Source: Stomoxys calcitrans (Eukaryota > Arthropoda > Insecta > Diptera > Muscidae). From it: a stretch of 64,000 bases of DNA. The stretch's first letter is position 1; the number at the start of each line of letters is the position of its first letter. Position numbers and translations under genes: made by a program. Of the stretch, positions 42,295 to 55,051 are shown piece by piece. The stretch is from positions 23,476,291 to 23,540,290 of the forward strand of contig NC_081555.1 in the NCBI RefSeq assembly GCF_963082655.1, given 5' to 3'. The notes below the pieces were generated by a model. That model saw only the letters and a program-made list of their open reading frames with translations. It searched no databases and was not told where the DNA came from.

Positions 42295-43740
42295 AGGTTA
42301 GGTTAGGTTAGGTTTAATTGGCAGTCTGCCATCAGACTCACTTCGACGCTTCGTCCATTGTGATACCACAGGAACAGAAGAAGGAATATGCCTTGTAGTT
42401 CCTACCGTTGAACCATCCAGATCGCTTTAAAAAGCCCAAAAACTTGCGAATGTTCACATCCGCTAAATCAGACGGGTTCTCAAAGAAATGAGAAACTAAA
42501 GGGAAACTACTTCTGACTGCTAGTGCGGGACACAAACACAGAAGGTGTTCTATAGTCCCTTCTTCTTCGATGTCCTCACATCTTATGCAAAAGTCGTTGC
42601 TGCCAACCTTCAGTCTGTAAGCATGTTTTCCGATTAAACAGTGACCTGTCATGACGGACACAATGACTAAAGCGTCTGTTCTAGCCAATGACTGAGACGT
42701 CTCTTCTAGCCAATCTAGACCTCTTCAAGTCTAAATTAGGCCACATAGTTTTGGAATGCTCACAGCCCCCTCTTTGTGACCATCTGTCATTCGTTGTCCT
42801 TCGGGCCTGGTCCTGAAAACTTAGCTTACATGTCGCTACAGGCATACACACAGATTCCGGCATCCCTGGAATGTGTAAGGTAGTAACTAGTCTTGCAAGC
42901 TCGCCCGCTTTTGAATTCCCTTAGGTATCTCTGTGGTCCGGCACCCAGCACAGGTGAATTTTGAACTACTTGGCCATCTCGTTGAGAGATTTGCGACAGT
43001 CGAGGGCTTTTGTGTTCAGAAATACGTTCTTTAGGGATTTAATGGCTGCCTGGCTGTCTGATTATATCTTAGCCATTCCACCACTTCCTTAATTCAAGGA
43101 TCTCGAAAAGGGTAACCTTTTCGATATGACCAGCTCTAGATCTTTATAGTATAACCCAAAGCTCACCTGGCCGTTTAATTTGGAACCATCTGTATAGAAG
43201 TCAATGTAACTTCTGTTACCAAAGATATCGTAGTTCCAATCGGTTCTATCAGGAATAGTGGTACAGTACTTTTTATCAAAAGCGACTCAGGTAGGATGTA
43301 ATCCACACTGCCTGGAACATCGGATATTGTATCAAGGATAACACATTGTCCGTAGCCGCCACATGACCAATGAGAAAGCTCCCTTAACCTCACGGCAGTG
43401 GTTGCTGCAATTTGGGTAGCCACAATGTCCAGAGGCATAAGATGTAGCATTAAATTCAGATGCATCAGATGGTGTGGTCCTCAGTGCGGCTGTGATGCTC
43501 AAACAAGCCATCCTTTGGAACCGGTTAAGTATTGAGCAGTAGGTGGACTTTTGAAGCGCCGTCCACCAGACCACAACACCATATAGCATTATAGGCCTGC
43601 CAACTGTAGTATAAACACAATGCATGACACGAGGTCTAAACCTCCAACTTTTGCCAATGTCTCTCTTGCAGGTGTATAGGGCAAGAGTGGCCTTTCTTGT
43701 TGGATTTGAGGAATGTTTCCTTAAAAAGTAGGAAAATTGA
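42295..43740 (-). mobile_element. LINE family F1 copy 2, 5'-truncated, degenerate
   Basis: On the minus strand: thumb and linker (about 43740-43330), RNase H remains (43200-42900, VPGHRD-like region decayed), SFQDQARRTTNDRWSQRGGC (42681-42863), then TGHCLIGKHAYRL and FCIRCEDIEEEGTIEHLLCL (C-x2-C, H-x4-C knuckle, 42338-42688), ending in the 3' UTR and an (AACCT)n tail read here as GGTTAGGTTAGGTTAGG. Frames change several times, so it is dead. The knuckle is better kept than in copy 1. Confidence 0.83.
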
Positions 43741-44345
43741 TCATCTTTAAATTAAGTTTGATAATCTCTGACTCGAAGCCATAATGTCCAGAGGCATAAG
43801 ATGTTGCATTAAATTCAGTGCATCAGATGGTGTCGTCCTCAGTGCGGCTGTGATGCTCAAACAAGCCATCCTTCAGATCCGGTTAAGTATTGAGCAGTAG
43901 GTGGACTTTTGAAGCGCCGTCCACCAGACCACAACACCATATAGCGTTATAGGTCCGACAACTGCAGTATATACACAATGCATGAAACGCGGTCTAAACC
44001 CCTAACTTTTGAAAATGGCTCTCTTGCAGGCGTATAGGGCAAGACAATGCCCCTTTCTTGCCCCGTCCAAAATGTTGGATTCGAGGAATGTTTCCTTAAA
44101 AAATAGGAAAATTTATCATCTTTACATTAAGTTTGCTAATGTTTTTGATAGGTCTGACAACTGCAGTATATACCCAATACATGACACACGGTCTAATCCC
44201 CCAACTTTTGACAATGGCTCTCTTGCAGGCGTATAGGGCAAGAATGGCCTTTCTTGCCCTTTTCAAAATGTTGGATTTGAAGAATGTTTCCTTAAAAAGG
44301 AGGAAAATTGATCATCTTTATATTAAGTTTGCTAATCTTTGACTC
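43741..44345 (-). repeat. Local re-duplication of a LINE F1 segment
   Basis: The thumb segment (ACTTTTGCCAATG / TCTCTTGCAGGTGTATAGGG / CAAGAGTGGCCTTTCTTG) seen at 43645-43700 recurs at about 44005-44065 and 44205-44265. The flanking GACTCGAAG...CATAAGATGTTGCATTAAAT block recurs at 43785. So this part of the LINE is present about three times in tandem, the second and third shorter. Confidence 0.75.
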
Positions 44346-44750
44346 GAATCTTTACAATTAGAATAAAATTTGTTTAGAACAAAATTTGATTTCAGTGTAT
44401 AAAAGTTTTGGCCCAGCTAAATCACCCTAATCCACATTTCAGCATTCCTTTCACCATCCAAGCTGTGACGTATACAAGTATTTTTTTCGTCTGCAGTGAT
44501 GTTAATGACATTATTCTCACTTCTGGCTTAATTTATAACTATGTCTCAATGAATGCCGCCGCGTGTCTTACCTCAGCAACCACAAGATTTCCATTTAAAT
44601 ACGAATTTAAAACCTGTTATAAGAAACGGTTGGCTTTTTGGAGCTCAGCTTATTAGGCGCCATTCTGAGGTATTTATAGACAGGATCAGCGACCAGTATA
44701 CGATGTTGACTAGGCTTATTTTCCAATAGTTGTTGTAATAAGAATGGGAA
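44346..44750. other. Non-coding stretch, no gene recognised
   Basis: An 82-codon open stretch (44408-44656) has no recognisable domain. No repeat family identified. Confidence 0.45.
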
Positions 44751-44751
44751 G

Positions 44752-46336
44752 GTTTTTATACCGACCATTGTAGGATAGGAGGTATATTCATTTAGTCATT
44801 CCGTTTGCAACACATCGAAATATCAATTTCCGACCCTACATAGTCTATACATTTCGGATCGTCGTAAAATTCTGAAATTTGGCACAGATAAGTCTTTTTG
44901 TTGCACGCTGGTTAAGTTCTTGAACGGGCCAAATCGGACCATATTTGGATATAGCTTGAAACAGTGAGTATTTTAAGGCTTCCCGACATCTGACCCTAAT
45001 AAGGTTCAGTTCGAACTATATTTAGATATAGCTGTCAAATAGACCGATCTCCAGATAAAGGGTCTGAAGCCCATAAAAGCTTTATTTTTTAACCGATTTC
45101 GTTAAAATTTGAAACGGTGAGTAGTTTTAGCCCTTCCAACATCTGACCCGACATCTGACCAAACTATGGTTTAGATCGTACTATATTTAGATATAGCTGT
45201 CATATATACCGATCTCCAGATAAAGGGTCTGAAGCCTATAAAAGCTTTATTTTTTAACCGATTTCGCTAAAATTTGAAACAGTGAGTAGTTTAAGGCTTC
45301 CCGACATCTGATCCAAATAAGGTTCAGATCGAACTATATTTAGATATAGCTGTCATATATACCGATCTCCAGATAAAGGGTCTGGAGCCCATAAAAGCTT
45401 TATTTATTACCCGATTTCGCTAAAATTTGAAACGGTGAGTAGTTTTAGCCTTCCCGACATCTGACCAAACTATGGTTTAGATCGTACTATATTTAGATAT
45501 AGCTGTCATATATACCGATCTCCAGATAAAGGGTCTGAAGCCCATAAAAGCTTTTTTTTTAACCGATTTCGCTAGAATTTGAAACATTGAGTAGTTTAAG
45601 GCTTCCCGACATCTGACCGAAATAAGGTTCAGATCGAACTATATTTAGATATAGCTGTCATATATACTGAACTGCCGATAGAGGGTCTGAAGCCCATAAA
45701 AGCTTTATTTTTTAACCGATTTCGCTGAAATTTGAAACAGCGAGTAGTTTAAGGCTTTCCGACATCTGACCCAAATAAGGTTCAGATCGAACTATATTTA
45801 AATATAGCTGTCATATATACTGATCTGCCGATAAAGGGTCTGAAGCCTATAAAAGCTTTATTTTTTAACCGATTTCGCTAAAATTTGAAACAGTGAGTAG
45901 TTTTACGCCTCCCAACAACGGACTCAAATATAATATAGATCGGACTATATTTATATATAGCTGCCATATATACTGATCTGCCGATAAAGGTTCTGAAGCC
46001 CATAAATACTTTATTTTTTAACCGATTTCGCTGAAATTTGAAACAGCGAGTTATTTTAAGCCTTCGGATCGGACTATATTTACATATAGACCGATATACC
46101 GATTAATTGTCTGAAGCTCATATTTGCTTTATTTATTACCCGATTTTGTTGAAATTTGAAATACAAAATTCAACAGTGACTTATATTTATTAGACCACCT
46201 AATGTCCTTGCCGAATTTGGGTGCATAAGTTATCCAATTTTCATCGGGTTGTGTCGAAAGGGGGTTTACATATATTCCCGAGGTGGTGGGTATCTAAAGT
46301 TCAGCCCGGCCGAACTTAATGCCTTTTTGCTTGTTT
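44752..46336 (-). repeat. DINE-like array, family B copy 3
   Basis: Head TTTATACCGACCATTGTAGG and GTCATTCCGTTTGCAACACA, a missing GTCY core, then about seven units at roughly 153 bp (TTTAGATATAGCTGTC at 45025, 45190, 45343, 45495, 45648, 45801 and 45953), each with GGGTCTGAAGCCCATAAAAG and TTTTTAACCGATTTCGCT. Tail GAGGTGGTGGGTATCTAAAG, TTCAGCCCGGCCGAACTTAA and TGCCTTTTTGCTTG. Confidence 0.85.
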
Positions 46337-47690
46337 TTATTATTTTTCTGAGAAACGTTGCTTGAATAATTACCTTATTTTTGAATAACGAAAACTCGGA
46401 TGTCATTTATTTTTTTTATTAAATATTTATTACAGTTTCATTTATTTTTATTGGTTTGGTTTTGGTTGGTTCATGAATGTTTGGATGATCTTTTTTTTTT
46501 TTTGTTATTGTTGTTTGCATTTTATCATATTTTTGATAAATAAATGGTTTACAGTGGTTTATATAATAAGTTTTTTTTTGTTTTGTTTAATAATAATAAT
46601 TGTTTTGTTTAATAGTTAATACAAGGTGTATATAGCGTTTTATATAATATATTTGTGTTTTTTTTTTGTTTGGTTTTCTTTTGAGTTATATACTTTTTAT
46701 TAAGTTTTTCTTAATTTTTTTGATAATATTTTTCGATTTTTTTTTCTAAAAAAAATGCCTCAAAGAAAAAAGTTATGTAAATATTTTTGCAATTTTTCCC
46801 ATTTTCGTAATTTATAATTATGATTAAACAAAAAATTGTTTAATTTAATTATCATGTTTTAATTAATTTTCTTAATTAGTTTAGTAAAATATTTTATCGA
46901 TTTTATTTTTGTTTATATATATAAATGTTTCAGTATAATTTTTTTCTTCTTTTATTTTTAAAACTCAATAACAATTAAATATAGTTTGGTTTCTATTCGT
47001 TTATGAAATAAAATAAATAAAACTTATCTTATATGTTAATAATATATATCTTCTACGTTTTTTTTTTGTTTTCGAATAAAAATTATTTAATTTGTTTTTT
47101 TTCGCGTTTACAAAATTGTTCTGTTTTTTACTTTTTTCTTAATCATTTCTCTTAACAAACATATTCATTAATTATATTTTAAATAAACATAAAGAAACAA
47201 CAATTGCAAAGGTTTATACTATATGTTTTAAGGGCTACTTAAGTTATAAATAAAGTTTTGTAGGACATTTTGTTCTAAAGGTGTTAATTAATATTTTTTT
47301 GTTTAGGTTTGTTAAGGTTTTGGTTTAGCTATACAATGTGTTTTATATTTTGTTCAACTGTTTATATCTAATAGGGCGTGAGTTTAGGTTTGAAGTTTCT
47401 TTTTATTTATTTATTTATTTTTTTTTTTTGGGGATTTGTGTGAAAAACAACTCTGCTTTAAGTGTAAATAAATGCTGTTTTTTTTATTTTAAAATTTTTT
47501 TTATTTGTTATAAATCAAAATATGTCTTCCTTATGTTGTTGACTTACGAAAACCATATCGAAAAGTTTGGACAATGTCATTTAAAAGAAATTCGAGATCT
47601 ATGGCGTGTGCATAAAAATCTTTAAAACACTGAAAAATCTAACTATGGTACCAAAAAAACTAACTATGGTACCATAAATAACCCCATTGA
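46337..47690. other. Very AT-rich non-coding stretch
   Basis: Long T-rich runs on the plus strand, no repeat family or coding signal. It could be intronic or 3' UTR sequence of a gene outside recognition. The 95-codon frame at 47338-47625 is Phe/Tyr-rich low-complexity translation. Confidence 0.5.
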
Positions 47691-47694
47691 TTGC

Positions 47695-48003
47695 GGAAAA
47701 ATGCAAATTTTGCCCACTAAGGAACAGGGGCAAACTTCTCACATATCAATGAGTGCAGTCCGATTTAAGTTTTAAGCTCAATGATAAGGGACCTCCTTTT
47801 CATAGCCGAGTCCGAACGGCGTGCCACAGTGTGACACCTCTTTGGAGAGAAGTTTTACATGGCATAGTACCTCACAAATGTTGCCAGCATTAGGAGGGGA
47901 AACCATCGCTGAAAATTTTTTCTGATGGTTTCGCCAGGATTCGAACCCAGGCCTTCAGTTTCAAAGAAAGACATGCTAACCTCTGCGCTACGGTGGCCTC
48001 CTG
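47695..48003 (-). repeat. tRNA-derived SINE, near full length
   Basis: Reads inversely: AAATTTTGCCCACTAAGGAA, CAGGGGCAAACTTCTCACAT, CTTTTCATAGCCGAGTCCGA, GTTGCCAGCATTAGGAGGGG, TCGCCAGGATTCGAACCCAG (B-box-like) and GCTAACCTCTGCGCTACGGT GGCCTCC (head). Confidence 0.83.
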
Positions 48004-48764
48004 ATTGTGAGGAAGTTTTAATACAAGAATTTAAAAGAAAATAATGTGCGTATCAAAGCCCTGAACGAAACCATTCATTGGTGACTTTTTTTTCAAGACT
48101 ACTGAAGAGCGAGACACTGAAGATAGAGTTAAACGACCGAGTTGCTGTTGAGTAGATGATCTTGAAAAACAGCCACCATGTAGTACTTGCGAATATTTTT
48201 ATCTCGAATTTATAGCCGCTACAGTGAGTTATGAGAAATTACTCCCTGTAATCACTGTATATGAAAGCGTCTCGCTGTCATTTTCAAACACAAACTGATC
48301 ACACAAATCGATTGCAAACTGTTTGTTTTCTCATATAAAATAAAAACTAAGCGTGTGTGTGTTTATCCATGCTTTTGCCAACTCAACCTCATTGCCTTCG
48401 TACGAATTTCGTACTACGAAGGCAGACAACAAGAAAAATAGTACTTTGTCTGAAACAAAATATACCCGAATACGTGCACTCACTGAAATCCGAATCAATC
48501 TTTCTTTTGCTGAAGGGCTCAATATGCATTCCCTCATCTCGTTACTTGGTGTCTTGTGTATGAGTTTTACTCAGTTCTCAAATGTCTCATTGTTCTTGAA
48601 ATACTCTATGATTGTTAGCGTGTGTCTTGAAAGCAGACATGAATGGTTTTGCACAGGCCTTTTGTGCGTATACGTATTATTATTATTGAATTAATATAAC
48701 TTATACGACCTGTTGTACGACAACTTTTTGCAATCTTTGCAAATTGAATTTCATTCAAAATTTA
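48004..48764. other. Non-coding stretch, no gene recognised
   Basis: Open stretches on both strands at 48331-48694 overlap and neither has a known domain. GTGCGTATACGTA at 48664 opens a roughly 45-bp block that recurs at 50147 on the other side of the family D repeat. Confidence 0.45.
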
Positions 48765-50125
48765 GTTATAGACAAAACTTCCGTAAAATGTCCCATTTGG
48801 GGGTATTTGGAGATGGGCCACCTCCCATTACTTGGACCTAAAGTTGTATGCCATATTTGTAATCTACTGCCTAATACTTTTCATTTGAGTCCCATAATGA
48901 CATGAACTTCGAATATATCTGTTTAGAGGAGTTTTGGGGTTGGGGGGGGGGGGCCCGCTGGGTATTTGGACCCAAATTTTAATACCATATTCGTTTTATG
49001 GCCTCCAATACCTTTCATTTCATACCCTTATTGTGCCCAGCTGACCACTTTCGGATATGGGTGGCGTTTCTGGGGTAAGGGGGAGGGTCCGCCTCCACCC
49101 GATATCTAAAAATTATAAAGCCTATGTTTCCTTCCAGACAAACATACATAACCTATGAACATTTTAAGAAAATCGGTTCAGCCAAGTATTATATAGTCAT
49201 AATGGGTCTAATGGCATTTGTGAGGGGAGGCGTGATCCCCTATACTTCGATCTGATTTTGTATGCCTGTTTCGAATTCTACTCCCGAATACCTTTCATTT
49301 GAGCCCCATACTGAAATGAACGTCCAATATGTCTATTGGGTGGAGTGTTGGGGTTGGGGCGGCCCGATGGGTACTTACACTCAAATTTTAATACCATATT
49401 CGTATTCTAATCTCCAATACCTATCTTTTGAGGGTTCATCCCCCTTCCGATACCGAAAGATTATATAGCCTATGTTTCCTTTCAGACAAACCTACACAAT
49501 ATGCGAAAATTTCGAGAAAATCGGTTCTGCAGTTTTTGGCTAATGTGTCCATTTTGGGCGTTTTTGTAGGGGTGGGGCGGCCCCCTATACTTCGACATGA
49601 ATTTGTGTGCCAGATTCGTTATCTACTCCCGCATACTTTTCATATGATTTTGGTGGTGTTTTTGGGGTAACGGTGGAGGGTCCGCTCCCTTCCGTTATCA
49701 AAAAATTATAAAGCCTATTCCTACATCCTGACCATATTCGTAATCTACTCCCGAATACTATTCATTTGAGTCCCATATTGTCATGATCGTCAAATAAACC
49801 TATTTTAAGGGGTTTTGGGGCTGGGGCGGCCTCCCAGGTATTTTTATTATGAAATTTGTACTCTACTCTGGAATACCTTTCATTTGAATCCCATATTGTC
49901 CCGATTGTTCTACTTTTATTTTTCGGTAGTACTTTTGGGGTAAGGAGTAAGGGAAGGTCCGCCTCATTCCTAATATTAAAAAAAATTATATAGCCTATGT
50001 TTCCTTTCAGACCAACCTACACAACTTGTGAACATTTCAAGGAAATCGGTTCAACCGTTTTTGAGTCTATACGGAACAAACAAACATACACAAATTGAAT
50101 TTTATATATTATAAGACTAGTGAAA
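48765..50125 (-). repeat. Family D repeat, copy 2
   Basis: Units of ACCTTTCATTTGAGTCCCAT-like sequence, GGGGTTTTGGGGCTGGGGCG, TATTCGTATTCTAATCTCCA and AAAATTATATAGCCTATGTT. Ends AAATCGGTTCAACCGTTTTT GAGTC, then ACAAACAAACATACACAAAT and TTTTATATATTATAAGAC, the inverse of the copy 1 start. G-rich strand in the unit. Confidence 0.72.
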
Positions 50126-50241
50126 CATAGTGATATGGTGCATGGGTGCGTATACGTAGTAGTAATATATTAATATCACGTATACGGCCCGATGAAAATA
50201 AAGTGTTAGCTTAGAATTAGAGCTTTATACAATCAATTTTT

Positions 50242-51596
50242 TTATACCCTCCACTGAACGGAATGACAGGATATTCATTTTGTCATTCCGTTTGCAACAC
50301 ATCGATATATCCATTTCCGACCCTATAGAGTATATATATATATATGATCTAGACATGTCCGTCCGTCTGTCTGTTGAAATCACGCTACAGTCTTCGAAAA
50401 TAGAGATATTGAGCTGAAATTTTGCACAGATTCTTTTTTTGTCCATAAGCAGGTTAAGTTTGAAGATGGGCTATATCGCACTATATCTTGATGTAGCCCC
50501 CATATAGACCGATCCACCGATTTAGGGCCTTAGGCCCATAAAAGTCACATTTATTATCCAATTTTGATGAAATTCGGGACAGTGAATTGTGTTAGGCCCA
50601 TCGACATCCTTCGTCAATTTGGCCCAGATCGGTCCAGATTTGGATATAGCTGCCATATAGACCGAACCTCCGATTTAGGGTCTTAGGCCTACAAAAGCCA
50701 CATTTATTATACAATTTTGATGAAATTCGGGACAGTAAATTGTGTTTGGCCCATCGACATCCTTCGTCAATTTGGCCCAGATCGGTCCAGATTTGGATAT
50801 AGCTGCCATATGAACCGATTTTTTGATTTAAGGTTTTGGGCCCATAAAAGGGGTATTTATTGTCCGATGTCGCCGAAATTTGGGACAGTGAGTTAAGTTA
50901 AGCCCCTTGACATACTTCTGCAATATCGCACAGATCGGTTCAGATTTGGATATAGCTGCCATATAGACCGATATCTAGGTTTTAGGTTTTGAAGCCATAA
51001 AAGACGCATTTATTGTCCCATGTCGCTGAAATTTGAGACAGTGAGGTTAGTTAGGCTCTTCGACGTCCTTCTTCAATTTTGCCCAGATCGGTCCAGATTT
51101 GAATATAGCTGCCATATAAACCGATCTCTCGATTTAAGGTTTTGGGCCAATAAAAGGCGCATTTATTGTCCGATGTCCCCAATATTTGGGACAGTGAGTT
51201 GTGTTGGGCTCTTTGACATTTTTATGCAACTTGGCCCAAATCGGTCCCGATTTGAATATAGGTGCCATGTAGACCGATATCTCGATTTCAAGTCTTGGCC
51301 TCATAAAAGTCGCATTTACGATCCGATTTCACTGAAACTTGACACAGTGACTTATGTTAGGCTTTTCGACATCCGTGTCGTATATGGTTTAGATCAGTTT
51401 ATTTTTGGATATAGCTACTGTACTTATTAGTATTTGGTCCAAATCGGAACATATTTTGATATAACTGAAATGGGGCATAAGGTATGAAATTTTCACCGAA
51501 TTTTGATGAAAGGTGGTTTACATATATACCCGAGGTGGTGGGTATCCAAAGTTCGGCCCGGCCGAAATTAAAACGCCTTTTTACTTGTGTCTTTTT
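50242..51596 (-). repeat. DINE-like array, family B copy 4 (complete)
   Basis: Head TTTATACCCTCCACTGAACG, TTTGTCATTCCGTTTGCAAC, core CATGTCCGTCCGTCTGTCTG, AATCACGCTACAGTCTTCGA, then about six units with CAGATTTGGATATAGCTGCC and GCCCATAAAAG, tail GAGGTGGTGGGTATCCAAAG, TTCGGCCCGGCCGAAATTAA and GCCTTTTTACTTG. All modules are present. Confidence 0.87.
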
Positions 51597-52958
51597 GTAC
51601 TACTCAGAAGAATTTAAATTGTTAAATTATTTCGAATTTATTGCGCAGTTTACAGTAATTGTTTAACAAAAAATTCGTCCCATGAGATTAACTCCAATAT
51701 CCACAAAAAAAAAATCATTTAAGTGCCACTGCCATATATCTTATTCTCCAAAATCCTTAAAATTTTGAAAATTTCTTTCAATTGACAGTGCCATCAAACT
51801 TATTCCCCATTTTTTTAACAAAAAATGTTCTTTGTCGTCGTATTTCCTTGAAGAGGAAACTCAATATATACTTATTATAAATTTGTAATGTTTCATCATT
51901 TGTATTTCCACAAAAGCACCAATTGTATATAGTGAAAGTAGGAATTGAAAAAAAAAACTTTATTTAATAAAACAAAAAATATACAAAAATTTTAACAAAT
52001 ACAAAATCTTTTAAAAGATTTCCTTCAATAAATATAATGACATATATAGTTTTGTTTATTTATAGATGTATATATGTGTGTTGACTGTGTGTTGTAATGT
52101 AGCGATTTTCCTTTTTCAATGGTAATCTAAGTAAGGTTACTGTATTACTGTTTATTTTTGTTATCAAGTGCAGTTTGTTTTTAGTTTTTGTTATTAATTG
52201 TATCATCGTTTTAAGGTTTTTCTTTTGTCAAGTGTCATTTTCTCTAAAATTCTTAAATGTTTTGTTTAGGGTTTTTATTTATTTTATGTTTTCCTATGTA
52301 TGTATGACGAAAAAATTTTGCTAACTAAAATTTATTGAATTAAATTCGATTTTCTTATCATCTATAATGAATTTATAACATAGAAGATGTTTAAACTCAA
52401 CTGTATGCATGTATGTATGTATATGTAATAATGCAAAGTGTTTATCTTTGTGTTTCTATATATATATATGCATTGTTTGAAAGTGTTTGTGTTATTGGTT
52501 TTTCAATGTTATAATCTACAACGATGTTTTTGGGGGGTTGTTTGTTTAGTGGTTTTATGTATGTGAACACAATATATGTGGTTTTCAGTTAAATTTATTC
52601 CCATTTATCCCTTTTAAATCATATATACATAATGTGACTTCGTTTATTGTTTGAAGTGGACAGTTTAGGGGGGGAAAAGATTTACATAACTTAAAACGAA
52701 ATATTTATGCATAGATTTATTTCCGAATTTGACGCACTTTATGGTGGCTGGGTTTTGTTGTCGTTTTTTTGTACAATTTCTTTTTGAATAGGACGAAACA
52801 AAATTTCTTTATATATTAAAGGAAAACTAGATTACGAGGGATATATGTATGTAATTTTTGTGGCGGAATTTTCAATATATATACAATTTTACAAAGTTTG
52901 GCGATAAATCATTATAAACACTATTTGAATCAAAATGAGAAAATAAATAATTTTATAA
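51597..52958. other. AT-rich non-coding stretch
   Basis: No recognised gene or repeat. Poly-A/T runs and TATATG words dominate. It could be UTR or intron DNA of a gene lying outside the window. Confidence 0.5.
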
Positions 52959-53255
52959 AAATTTTGCCCATGATCATTCCACTAAGGAACAGGGGCAAAC
53001 TTCTCACATATCAGTGAGTGCAGTCCTATTCAAGTTTAAGCTCAATGATAAGGGGCTCCTTTTTATAGCCGAGTCCGAACGGCGAGCTGCAGTGAGAGAA
53101 GTTTTACATGGCAGAGTACCTCACAAATGTCGGCAGCATTAGGAGGTGAAAACCACCGGTGAAAAAATTTTTTTTCTGATGGTCTCGCCAGGATTCGAAC
53201 CCAGGCGTTCAGCGTCATAGGCGGATATGCTAACCTCTGCGCTACGGTTGCCTCT
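52959..53255 (-). repeat. tRNA-derived SINE, near full length
   Basis: AATTTTGCCCATGATCATTC, CACTAAGGAACAGGGGCAAA, TTATAGCCGAGTCCGAACGG, TCGCCAGGATTCGAACCCAG, GCGTTCAGCGTCATAGGCGG and CTAACCTCTGCGCTACGGTT. About 17 bp of the body are missing around 53090. Confidence 0.83.
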
Positions 53256-53407
53256 ATTATGGCCTTTATTAAAATATTTAATTGAATTCTTTTATATATT
53301 CGAGCTATTTGTGTGGGTTTTTTTGCCCAACCTGGTAATTTTTAACAAATATTTATTACTTATCTTTTTTATTGAAATATATGTGTACCATAATTGTTAA
53401 TTAAGAG

Positions 53408-55051
53408 TTTTTTATACCCTCCACCATAGGATGGGGGTATACTAATTTTGTCATTCTGTTTGTAACACCTCGAAATAGGCGTCTGAGACCCCATAAAATA
53501 TAAATATTCTTGATCGTTATGTCATTTTAAATCGATCTCGCCATGTCCGTCCGTCTGTCCGTCCTTCGGTCTGTCCGTCCGTCCGTCCTTCGGTCTGTCC
53601 GTCCGTCCGTCCTTCGGTCTGTCCGTCCGTCCGTCGTTCCGTCTGTCTGTCGAAAGCACGCAAACTTTCGAAGAAGTAAAGCTAGTTCGGAATTTTGCAA
53701 AAAAACTTCTTATTAGTGTAGATCGGTTGGGATTCTAAATGGGCGAAATCGGTTCATGTTATGATATAGCTGCCATATAAACTGATCTTGAGTCTTGACT
53801 TCTTTAACCCTCTACAGGGTGCAAATCTTGTCCGATTTGAGTGAAATTTTACACATGGTGTTTTGGTATCACTTCCAACAACTGTTTGGTTCAAATCGGT
53901 CCATGTTTTAATATAGCTGCCATATAAACCGATTTTGGGTCATGACTTCTTGAGCCTCTAGAGGGCGCAATTCTCATCCGATTTGACTAAAATTTTGCCC
54001 TTGGTGTTTTGGTATCACTTTCAACAACTGTGCTAAGTATGGTTTAAATCGGTATATAACATGATATAGCTGCCATATAAACCGATCTGGGATCTTGATT
54101 GCTTGAGCCTCTAGAGGGCGCAATTCTTATCCGAATTGGCTGTAATTTTCCACGTTATGTTTTGGTATCACTTTCAACAACCGTACTAAGCTTGATTCAA
54201 ATCGGTCCATCTTTTGATATAGCTGTCATATAAACCGATTTTGAATCTTGACTTCTTGAGCCAATAGAGCGCGCATTTCTCATCCGAATTGACTGTAATT
54301 TTGCATGAGGTGTTTTGTTATGACTTTCAATAACTGTACTTAGTATGATTCAAATCAATTCATAATCTGGTATAGCTGTCACATAAACCGATCTTGGGTC
54401 TTGACTTCTTGAGCCTCTAGAGGGCGCAATTCTCATCCGATTTGACTAAAATTTTGCACGTGGTGTTTTGGTATCACTTTCAACAACTGTGCTAAGTATG
54501 GTTTAAATCGGTATATAACCTGATATAGCTGCCATATAAACCGATCTGGGATCTTGACTTCTTGAGCCTCTAGAGGGCGCAATTCTCATCCGATTTGGCT
54601 GTAATTTTGCACGTGTTGTTTTGGTATCAATTCCAACAACTGTGCTAAGTATGGTTTAAATCGGTACATAACCTGATATAGCTGCCATATAAACCAATCT
54701 GAGATCTTGACTTCTTGAACCTCTAGAGAGCGCAATTATAATCCAATTTGGCTGAAACTTTGTATAACGGCTTCTCCCATGGCCTTCAACATACGTGTGC
54801 AATATGGTCTGAATCGATCCATATTGCTTGATACAGCTCCCATATAAACCGATCTCCCGATTTTGCTACTTGAGCCGCGAATCGGACTATAACTTGATAT
54901 AGCTCCTCCTCCTCGTCCTCCTGCTTCGTCCTTATTCATTATTCTTTGTTAGCCTAAAAAGAGATACTGCGCAAAGAATTCGACAGATGCGATCCATGAT
55001 GGAGGGTATATAAGATTTGGCCCGGCCGAACTTAGCATGCTCTTACTTGTT
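53408..55051 (-). repeat. DINE-like element, family A copy 5 (complete)
   Basis: Head TTATACCCTCCACCATAGGA, TCATTCTGTTTGTAACACCT, CTTGATCGTTATGTCATTTT, an expanded GTCY core (53540-53650), about eight units (CTTGACTTCTTGAGCCTCTA, GAGGGCGCAATTCTCATCCG), tail TGGAGGGTATATAAGATTTG, GCCCGGCCGAACTTAGCATG and CTCTTACTTGTT. Confidence 0.87.
53540..53650 (-). repeat. GTCY-type expansion, 28-bp-like higher-order units
   Basis: CCTTCGGTCTGTCCGTCCGT recurs at about 53560, 53587 and 53611 inside a longer GTCCGTCTGTC run, so the tetranucleotide core has grown in blocks ending CTTCGG. Confidence 0.85.

Noticed and set aside
47338..47625. 95-codon Phe-rich frame
   Set aside because: Low-complexity translation of T-rich DNA.
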